From the NCBI GenBank assembly GCA_964541755.1, contig CAZIRF010000020.1:1-49212 (forward strand): 49,212 bases of DNA. Reading direction: 5' to 3'. Of the stretch, positions 40,963 to 47,159 are shown piece after piece. Within the stretch, counting starts at the first letter, position 1, and each line of letters starts with the position of its first letter. Under the pieces are notes generated by a model. It did no database searches. It was not told the origin of the DNA and saw nothing but the letters and a program-made list of their open reading frames with translations. The translations under genes and the position numbers were made by a program. This DNA comes from CAZIRF01 sp964541755 (lineage in GTDB: Bacteria; Spirochaetota; Spirochaetia; Treponematales; Breznakiellaceae).

Positions 40963-41747
40963 CGCGTTTCAATTCTACAACTTGCAAAACCCGGGCCAGT
41001 AACTGGAAGCCTGCAGCTTTGACTCTTTGCACCGCGCTTACGCTTGGTCTTTTGGCCTCTTGCAGCGCTTCAAATGATACCTGGCCCCAACCCGCCGACG
41101 AGGCAGCCCTCAAGAAGCTCGAGGAGCGGAGCCTTTCCCTCGCAAATTCCTCAACTGCAGGCTTCCGGTTACTGGGCGGGAAGCGCCGCGAGGAGCGCAG
41201 CCGCCTCCTCTTCCTGTTGGGGCAGGAGCAGTTGGGGCGCTGGTTGGAGTCGCAGAAATCCGGCTCCAGTGCCGATCGCAACGAGGAAGCGGCCCGCGCG
41301 GCCCTGGGGGCCTTTGAGCGGGTGGTGGATTTGGGCGGGGATCTTGTGCCCTCTGCCCGCCACAATATCGAGTTTATTGCCGCCAATATGGCAAAGCCGC
41401 CCGAACAGCCGGGCCAGCAGGACGGGCAGGACGGACAGCAAGAGGGCAAGCAGGACCAGCAGGATCCGCAGAGTGGCCAGCAGGACGGACAGGACTCGAA
41501 GGACGGACAGGACGGCGAGCAGAACCCGGGTGAGCAGAAGCCGCAGGACGGGCAAGACGATACAGCTGGGCAAAATGAGCCGGCCGGGCAAGAGAGCGCG
41601 GCCCCCGAGCGCGACCTTTCGGGCCTTGTGAAGGACCGCGAGGACGACGGCGCCCTTGAAGAGGCCCTCGAGGCCGCCCTCGCGCGGGAGCGCGAAAAAC
41701 AGGAAGCGCGGGCCGGGACCATGCCCCCGGTCGCGGAGGATTGGTAG
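40959..41747 (+). CDS. batC: BatC-like lipoprotein/TPR protein with Gln-Asp-Gly-rich region
   Basis: A 262-residue protein. A signal peptide (TALTLGLLASC; Cys near residue 35) marks a lipoprotein. A helical TPR-like stretch spans about residues 45-145 (LFLLGQEQLGRWLESQ, ARAALGAFERVVDLGGDLVPSARHNIEFI). Residues about 150-215 are a low-complexity Gln/Asp/Gly run (QDGQDGQQEGKQDQQDPQSG) typical of BatC. Oddity: codons 14-71 (40999-41172) are bounded by 18-bp inverted repeats seen elsewhere in the window, and this 174-bp segment contains the lipobox. ATGA overlap with batB. Confidence 0.82.
   Translation: MTRFNSTTCKTRASNWKPAALTLCTALTLGLLASCSASNDTWPQPADEAALKKLEERSLSLANSSTAGFRLLGGKRREERSRLLFLLGQEQLGRWLESQKSGSSADRNEEAARAALGAFERVVDLGGDLVPSARHNIEFIAANMAKPPEQPGQQDGQDGQQEGKQDQQDPQSGQQDGQDSKDGQDGEQNPGEQKPQDGQDDTAGQNEPAGQESAAPERDLSGLVKDREDDGALEEALEAALAREREKQEARAGTMPPVAEDW
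40999..41172 (+). repeat. 174-bp segment with 18-bp terminal inverted repeats inside batC
   Basis: Left GTAACTGGAAGCCTGCAG (40999-41016), right CTGCAGGCTTCCGGTTAC (41155-41172), inverted with one mismatch. The length is 58 codons exactly, so it does not shift the frame. The same words bound the 32.6-kb element. Confidence 0.7.
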
Positions 41748-41748
41748 G

Positions 41749-43764
41749 ATGTCAACGATGTCGCAACAGAGGCGCGCAAGGGGCCGCGCCGAAAAAACAA
41801 TACGCCGAGCCTCGATGATCGCCGCCGGGCGCCGGGGGCGGAGCGGAGCTATCAGCCTTTATCTCTTCCTTTCCATGCTGATAGTCCCCTCCGCGCTCTT
41901 TGCGCAGGGGGTGGACATCCGCTGGGAGCTTGAGGCGCGGCAGGCGGTTGTGGGCCAGCGCCTGCGCTTGAGCGTGGAGCTTGCAGGACACGACAAATTC
42001 GAGCTCCCCGAACTGGTGATTCCCGGTGTCGAGATCCACAAGGAGGGCGGTGGCCCGCGCAACTCGACATCCATCAGCATAATCAATGGCAAGACGAGCC
42101 GGGTAGTGAGCAAGTCCTGGGTGGGGTCTTGGTCGCTCAAGGCGAGCCGCCCCGGGCGCTATCGCATCCCCGCGCAACGGGTAAGTGTGGATGGAAAGAG
42201 CCTTGAGCTCCCCGCACTCGAGTGGGAGGTCATGGAGCCCCTGGGCGACGAGCGTTTCGTCCTGCGCCAGCATTTTTCGCAGGAGGTCGCCGTTCCCGGT
42301 GTCCCCGTCGACTATGAACTCGTCCTCTACTTTGGCGCGAATATCCAGGATTTGGAGTTCACCCTGCCCCTGCTCGAAGATCCGCGCCTCGAGGTCGAGC
42401 CCCTGCCCGCGCCTCAGGGCTCGAATACGGTCCAGGTGCGTGCCGGGGGGCGGGTGCTCGAGGGCGTCCAGACGACCGAGCGCCTTGACGGGCGGGATTT
42501 TGCCGCCCTGCGCTTTCGCTTTCGGGTGACGGCCCTCGATGGGGGTGCCGCTTCGGCGGGCAGCCGGACGGTCAGCCTTGACGGGACGATGGCCAGCTTG
42601 AGCGGCGCGGTTGACACCCGTGTGGTGCGCGGCTTTTTCGGCAACACCGAAGAGCCCGTTTTCCGCAATCTCGTGGCCAAGGCCCCGCCGGTTTCACTCG
42701 CCATTCGCGCCCTCCCAAAAGAGGGCCGCCCCGAACCCTTCTCCGGGCTTATCGGGCAGCTTTCCCTTTCCTGGGAGGGGGAGGAATTGGATACGGCTGA
42801 TGCTTCTCGCGCCCTGTCGCGCAGCCTGTCTGTGGGGGAACCCCTGCGCCTTGGCCTGCGTCTTGCAGGGGTGCTGAACCGGCCGCGGCTCGACCTGGAC
42901 GCCATGGTAATCGCCGCCCTCGAAGGGAGCGACTTTCGCGTTGCTTCGGATGCGGCCGCGGTTCCGGCTTCGGCCACGGCACCGGCTTCGCCCGCGGCAC
43001 AAGGGGGCCCGGCAGCTCTTGAAGATGGAGACGCGATGGTGCGCTCATTTGTCATCCGCCCGCGCAGGGCCGGCTCGCTTGCGATCCCCGCCCTCGCCCT
43101 CAACTACTTCAACCCCCAAAGCGGGCGCTACGAGACGGCGCGCAGCGAGCCCATACGCATCGAAGTGCGCGACCCCTTTGGCGGGGAGGGCCCGGCGCCA
43201 CAGTCTTCCGGCGAATCGCCCGCGCCAGGCCCGGCGGGCGCCGACACTGCGGGCGCAGGCACTGCGGGCGGTGATTCCGCTGCGGGGGCGACTCGCGCGG
43301 GCGGGCAGGCCGTATCCACTAGGGCCGGGGTATCGGGTATCCCGACCGATCGGCTCGCGCGCATGCACCCCAACGGCCGCCCGCAGAATGTTCTGCGGCG
43401 CCTGCCCTGGTGGCTTTTTGCGCTTCCCGGCCTCGTCGCCGCGCTTGCCCTGTCGCTTGCGGCCCTCTGGCGGCACCACCCCCGCTGCCGCCTCTACCGG
43501 GAGCGCCGCTTGTGGCGTCGTTCCCTCGCTCCTCTCAATGCGCATGCGGGGCGTGCTGCCCTCGAAGAGGGGCGTACCCGCCTTGAGGACCTCCTGAAGC
43601 CCCGGCCCTTGCAGGCGGCGCGCCTTGCAGAGCGGGGAGTGCTTTCCCGCCTGTCCCGCGAGCGGGCGGCCTGGGACGCGGCCTACTTCGCCGGAAAACA
43701 TGAGGGCGAGGACTGGGCGGGCCGTTGGGAGAGCCTTGTAAAGGCCATGGAGGAAGACGCATGA
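41749..43764 (+). CDS. batD: BatD-like oxygen-tolerance membrane protein
   Basis: A 671-residue protein. The basic N-terminus is followed by a signal peptide (AISLYLFLSMLIVPSALFAQG, cleavage near residue 53). Large beta-rich periplasmic domains follow (VDIRWELEARQAVVGQRLRLSVELAGHDKFELPELVIPGVEIHKEGG..., typical BatD), and one transmembrane segment (about residues 547-570, WWLFALPGLVAALALSLAAL). A basic cytoplasmic tail follows. A Gly/Ala/Pro-rich spacer lies at about residues 480-525. ATG 41749 follows the batC stop by 1 bp. The signal-peptide coding region holds an inverted pair of CTATCAG words (41849-41855, 41878-41884). Confidence 0.85.
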   Translation: MSTMSQQRRARGRAEKTIRRASMIAAGRRGRSGAISLYLFLSMLIVPSALFAQGVDIRWELEARQAVVGQRLRLSVELAGHDKFELPELVIPGVEIHKEGGGPRNSTSISIINGKTSRVVSKSWVGSWSLKASRPGRYRIPAQRVSVDGKSLELPALEWEVMEPLGDERFVLRQHFSQEVAVPGVPVDYELVLYFGANIQDLEFTLPLLEDPRLEVEPLPAPQGSNTVQVRAGGRVLEGVQTTERLDGRDFAALRFRFRVTALDGGAASAGSRTVSLDGTMASLSGAVDTRVVRGFFGNTEEPVFRNLVAKAPPVSLAIRALPKEGRPEPFSGLIGQLSLSWEGEELDTADASRALSRSLSVGEPLRLGLRLAGVLNRPRLDLDAMVIAALEGSDFRVASDAAAVPASATAPASPAAQGGPAALEDGDAMVRSFVIRPRRAGSLAIPALALNYFNPQSGRYETARSEPIRIEVRDPFGGEGPAPQSSGESPAPGPAGADTAGAGTAGGDSAAGATRAGGQAVSTRAGVSGIPTDRLARMHPNGRPQNVLRRLPWWLFALPGLVAALALSLAALWRHHPRCRLYRERRLWRRSLAPLNAHAGRAALEEGRTRLEDLLKPRPLQAARLAERGVLSRLSRERAAWDAAYFAGKHEGEDWAGRWESLVKAMEEDA

Positions 43765-44660
43765 GAAACCTACATCGCAAGATCGGCCTGCTTGTCCTCT
43801 GGACGGGCCTTGTTTTCGCCGCCTCCTGTAGCGCTGCGCCCGCCGATGATGCGGCTACCCGCGCCCAATCCCTTTTTGACGAAGCCATCGCCCTTCGAGG
43901 CGAAGAACTGCAGGCTTCCGCTTACAAGGGAGAGACGGCTTCCGGCAACGATGGGGACGCCACAGCGGATAACGCTACGGCTGGGGGTAGTTTGGCTTCT
44001 TCAACGGCCCTCTTCGGGGAGGCCGCGCGCCTCTTCGAGGCCGGCGAGACCGGGTGGTACGAGGCCGCCAATGCCTGGTGGTGGGCCGGCCAACCCGCGC
44101 GTGCGGTGCTGCTCTACCGCCGCCACCTTGCGCAACAGCCCTTCCATGCAGCGGCTTGGGAGAACCTCGCAGAGGCCCGTCGTGATGCGGGGACCCTCGA
44201 TCCGGGGGGCGAGACCCTCCTCGATTGGCCCTGGCACCTCTGGCTGGCCGCCACCGCCGCGTTCTTCGCCTCGTTGGCTCTCGCTTCCCTCGCCCTCTGT
44301 GCGTATCGGGGGGCAAAGACCCCCGGGGCCCGGCGCCCGCTGCGGGCCGCGATCGCCCTGGGCTCCCTCGCCCTTGCAGCTGCTCTTTCCCTCCCTGTGA
44401 TTGCCGCCTTCGAGCGGCCCGTCGTCGTCCTCCTTGCCCCGGTGCAGGGGCGCATGGGCGACGCAGATGTCTACGCCCCGCAGCCACAGACCCCCTGGAA
44501 GGCAGGACAGGAGGGGCGGCTCGTCGCCCGGCGGGAGGGCTGGCTCTGCATGAAGGTGGGATCGGTCGAATCCTGGGTGCCCGCAGACCGCGCGGTTGTG
44601 GTTGATCTGGCTAAGGATAACGAGTCGGTGCAAAAAAAGCCCCTCGGGAAAAGGAGGTAA
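43761..44660 (+). CDS. batE: BatE-like lipoprotein with TPR and SH3-like parts
   Basis: A 299-residue lipoprotein (lipobox AASC, Cys near residue 23) with TPR-type helices (residues about 85-145: ALFGEAARLFEAGETGWYEAANAWWWAGQPARAVLLYRRHLAQQPFHAAAWENLAEARRDAG). Two membrane spans follow (about 157-180 and 193-215), then a C-terminal SH3-like domain (GRMGDADVYAPQPQTPWKAGQEGRLVARREGWLCMKVGSVESWVPADRAVVV). This is the BatE architecture. It overlaps batD by ATGA and ends the operon. A solo GGAAGCCTGCAG repeat lies at 43908-43925, encoding LQASAY. The 3' end overlaps a hairpin with a minus-strand T tract. Confidence 0.83.
   Translation: MRNLHRKIGLLVLWTGLVFAASCSAAPADDAATRAQSLFDEAIALRGEELQASAYKGETASGNDGDATADNATAGGSLASSTALFGEAARLFEAGETGWYEAANAWWWAGQPARAVLLYRRHLAQQPFHAAAWENLAEARRDAGTLDPGGETLLDWPWHLWLAATAAFFASLALASLALCAYRGAKTPGARRPLRAAIALGSLALAAALSLPVIAAFERPVVVLLAPVQGRMGDADVYAPQPQTPWKAGQEGRLVARREGWLCMKVGSVESWVPADRAVVVDLAKDNESVQKKPLGKRR
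43908..43925 (+). repeat. dispersed 18-bp repeat, solo copy in batE
   Basis: CTGCAGGCTTCCGCTTAC, the same word as the right end of the 32.6-kb element apart from one base. No inverted partner was seen nearby. Confidence 0.65.
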
Positions 44661-44672
44661 AACCCGAGGGGC
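44632..44672 (-). terminator. terminator on the minus strand at the batE 3' end
   Basis: GCCCCTCGGG (44639-44648) pairs with CCCGAGGGGC (44663-44672). On the minus strand it is followed by seven T residues. It would end transcripts running left from the Gx-transporter gene; on the plus strand it lacks a T tract. The region 44673-44968 between it and that gene's stop has no recognised gene; it is AT-rich up to about 44850 and contains CTGATAG (44853). Confidence 0.7.
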
Positions 44673-44968
44673 GAGGTACCTGATCAGCGACGGCTGAAAA
44701 ACAGGATGCGTGATGTACAGCAGGATGTTTCGACGTACGTTGCTAAACAGATGAAAAGCTTAACGTTCGCCGCAAAACCAGGAATAACTCTAATATATCC
44801 ATTCACTCTATCCGTGTCAATATTCTGTCGATTTTTTTCCAATTATTTCATACTGATAGTCAATTCCGGCCCCAAGGGGCGGCCGCATGGCAGTTATATC
44901 GGGGGGCTTGTGGCCGCCCTGCCCTGCTTGGGGGCTCAAAACCCCTTCAAAGGGCTTTCCCGGCCCTT

Positions 44969-46204
44969 TCAAAGGAATACAAACATACTTATAGCGAGAA
45001 GAAGGGCGCTTGGCAGGATTGTGGGGCTGTGGGGAATATCTCGACGTTCCGGTCGATACTGTTCGTCCAAGGTCGCGATAAGGAGACCGTCGATGTAGGC
45101 AATGAGGCGGGTATGGCTTTTGGGGCCGCCGGAGTTTTCGGTGCCGCCCAATTTTTCGGGGCCCCGGGGGCCGCCTTCGCGCCGGTGCCGGGCGGTAAGC
45201 CGTGTGAAGGCGTTGAGGGTCTGTCCCAGGAGGCCGTCGCGGCGGCCCAGGGCGCGGGCGAGATCGGGTGTGATGAGGGCACGGGAAAGGAGGAGGAGCC
45301 CCTCGATGGCCAGAGCCCGGTCGAGGCCCGCTTCAAGGGCGCCCCGGGTAAGGGGTAAAGGTCCCAGGCGGGCGAGGACTTCGCCCGAGGGGACGAGGAG
45401 GGAAAAAAAGACGATGCCCGCAGTCGAGAGTATCATGCGAAGGGGAGACATACGCCTCCCGTGGAGTGCGCCAAGGCCCCAGTAAACGAGGACGAGTATG
45501 GCGCGGGCCGGGATCGAAGCCTGTGCAATGAAGAGGATGGCGGTGGACAGGGTGAGCGCGAGAACAAGGTAGGCCCGTATGCGATGGGAAAACAGCTGCG
45601 CCGTGCCAGATTCCGTGGGAAGCGGGCGGGCGCCCGGTATCTCTGGCGGGGGCTCCCTGTTCAAGGTCAGGGCAGCCCGGTACCAGAGGGATTGGGCTGC
45701 AAAGTGGCGGGCGAAAAGGCCCAGGAGGGTGCCGGTTGCGAGGCCGGTAGCGAGGAGGGCCGGGGCCATGTAGCGGGCCGACTCGCCAAAGACAATAACG
45801 CGCGAGAGACTCAATTGCGCGAGGTTCGAGGCCATGGCCCCGGCGAGTGAGACCCCCAAGAGGGAGAGCCAGCGGGACGGGAAGGCGCGGCGCAGGCCAT
45901 ACATGACCAGGGCGCTCGAGAGGCTGCCGGCGAGGGAAAAGAGAAAGACCCAGGAGACGAGACTCCCGCCAATAAGGGCCTGCGCGAGGACCTTGATGGC
46001 GACGAGGGTAAACCAGGGGCCCGGCGGGAGCAGGTCCACGGCGAGTATGAGGGGCAGGTTCGCAAGTCCCAGACGCAAAAAGGGCAGGGGCTTGGGGATG
46101 AGGTACTCGAGCCCCGCCAGGACCAGGCAGAGGGCCCCCAGGACCGGCAGGCGGGCATCGCCCGTCCATGAACTACCAGCTCGTCGCATCGGGGCTGTCT
46201 TCAT
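44969..46204 (-). CDS. Gx transporter/heptaprenyl-diphosphate-synthase-I-like membrane protein
   Basis: A 411-residue membrane protein. The N-terminal 165 residues (LPVLGALCLVLAGLEYLIPKPLPFLRLGLANLPLILAVDLL, ALIGGSLVSWVFLFSLAGSLSSALVMYGL) match the Gx-transporter/Hpre_diP_synt_I family, which resembles ECF substrate-binding components. The second half has more membrane segments (about 212-245, 248-290) and a CbiQ-like flavour that I cannot confirm, then an Arg/Gly-rich tail and a final hydrophobic span. The start overlaps the NusG-II gene stop by 32 bp. This pair is common next to each other. Substrate unknown. ATG 46189 is an alternative start. Confidence 0.75.
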   Translation of the reverse strand: MKTAPMRRAGSSWTGDARLPVLGALCLVLAGLEYLIPKPLPFLRLGLANLPLILAVDLLPPGPWFTLVAIKVLAQALIGGSLVSWVFLFSLAGSLSSALVMYGLRRAFPSRWLSLLGVSLAGAMASNLAQLSLSRVIVFGESARYMAPALLATGLATGTLLGLFARHFAAQSLWYRAALTLNREPPPEIPGARPLPTESGTAQLFSHRIRAYLVLALTLSTAILFIAQASIPARAILVLVYWGLGALHGRRMSPLRMILSTAGIVFFSLLVPSGEVLARLGPLPLTRGALEAGLDRALAIEGLLLLSRALITPDLARALGRRDGLLGQTLNAFTRLTARHRREGGPRGPEKLGGTENSGGPKSHTRLIAYIDGLLIATLDEQYRPERRDIPHSPTILPSALLLAISMFVFL

Positions 46205-46568
46205 CGGTACTGCCTTCTATCAACACCATGACCGCGTTGGGAAGGCAGGCAATCCACTGGCCGGGGCGCGATATGGCGGGGCTGTGGACACAGGTTTGGT
46301 TTTCGCAGGGGCTTTCGACAATGTAAACCCTGCCATCGTGGATGTGAACAGACGTCTCGCCCAAGGGGCCGGGAACCGCGACGGCTATATCGCTGTCAAG
46401 GCGATACTGCCAGACGCGATTGTCCGCGTGGATTTCCACATTGGCGCGGGACAGATCGCCCCGCGGCGAGACAAGGGCGGCGACACTCGCCGCCAAGACC
46501 CCGACAGACAGGATCATGATGGCGAGGTCGAGGATTTTTACGCGATCAGTGACAGCCGCAGCCGCCAT
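46173..46568 (-). CDS. NusG domain II-like membrane-anchored protein
   Basis: A 131-residue protein with one N-terminal membrane segment (LDLAIMILSVGVLAASVAAL, about residues 12-32) and an exposed NusG-II-type domain: ADNRVWQYRLDSDIAVAVPGPLGETSVHIHDGRVYIVESPCENQTCVHSPAISRPGQWIACLPNAVMVLIEG (Cys-rich SPCENQTCVHSP and ACLPN are typical). Often encoded beside Gx transporters. The frame can be extended to 46670, but that part overlaps the Gly/Cys-rich tail of the FKBP gene in another frame. ATG 46568 has AAGGTGG 8-9 nt upstream and is preferred. Overlaps the FKBP gene by 23 bp. Confidence 0.75.
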   Translation of the reverse strand: MAAAAVTDRVKILDLAIMILSVGVLAASVAALVSPRGDLSRANVEIHADNRVWQYRLDSDIAVAVPGPLGETSVHIHDGRVYIVESPCENQTCVHSPAISRPGQWIACLPNAVMVLIEGSTDEDSPDATSW

Positions 46569-47130
46569 CGCCGCAGCCACCTTCGTCGCAGGAGCAGTCG
46601 TCGCCACAGCCGTCGCCGCAATCGCCGCCGCAGCCGCAGCCGCCGGACTGTTCGACGTGGGGGTGCCCATGTTCGAGTTCCGCTTCGCTGGCGGCGCGCA
46701 CTACCATGACGGTGACATCAAAGGAGAGGTCCATGCCCGCGAGGGGGTGGTTGGCGTCAACGCTCACGTTGTCGGCGTCGACCGCGCTCACGGTTACGAG
46801 GCGGCTGCCGTCGGGGGTCTCCGCTTCGAACTGCATGCCCACCTGGATATCGTCAACGCCCTGGAAGCGGTCGCGCGGGACCTGGACGACGAGCTTCTCG
46901 TCGAAGAGGCCGTAGGCCTCTGCCGCGGGGACAAGGATCTTGAGGCTGTCGCCCTCGGTCTTTCCCTCGAGCTCTTTTTCGAGGCCGCTGATAATGTTCC
47001 CGTGGCCATGGAGGTAGGACAGGGGGCCGGATCCCTTGGAGGAATCGATCTCGCGACCCTCGGGGTCGCACAGGGTGTAGTCGATGGAGACCACACGGTC
47101 TTTGGCTATAAGCATGCCCTTTTTTACCAT
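46546..47130 (-). CDS. slyD: SlyD-like FKBP-type peptidyl-prolyl isomerase with metal-binding tail
   Basis: A 194-residue cytoplasmic protein: FKBP core DRVVSIDYTLCDPEGREIDSSKGSGPLSYLHGHGNIISGLEKELEGKTEGDSLKILVPAAEAYG, the inserted flap (residues about 75-125, EKLVVQVPRDRFQGVDDIQVGMQFEA), then NHPLAGMDLSFDVTVMVV as in SlyD. The C-terminal 45 residues carry His-Gly-His-Pro-His followed by nine Cys among Gly/Asp (GGCGCGGDCGDGCG and similar), expected to bind nickel or zinc. SlyD delivers nickel to hydrogenase in E. coli. ATG 47115 is an alternative start. The next two genes downstream are coupled by overlaps. Confidence 0.92.
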   Translation of the reverse strand: MVKKGMLIAKDRVVSIDYTLCDPEGREIDSSKGSGPLSYLHGHGNIISGLEKELEGKTEGDSLKILVPAAEAYGLFDEKLVVQVPRDRFQGVDDIQVGMQFEAETPDGSRLVTVSAVDADNVSVDANHPLAGMDLSFDVTVMVVRAASEAELEHGHPHVEQSGGCGCGGDCGDGCGDDCSCDEGGCGDGGCGCH

Positions 47131-47159
47131 ACTGCGCCGGAAAGGTATATACTGTTGAC

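Noticed and set aside
44706..45098. Plus-strand frame of 130 codons after batE
   Set aside because: No ribosome-binding site, no family, and its second half is antisense to the Gx-transporter gene.
46569..46670. Ala-rich N-terminal extension of the NusG-II protein
   Set aside because: It is the shifted-frame reading of the Gly/Cys codons of the SlyD tail.
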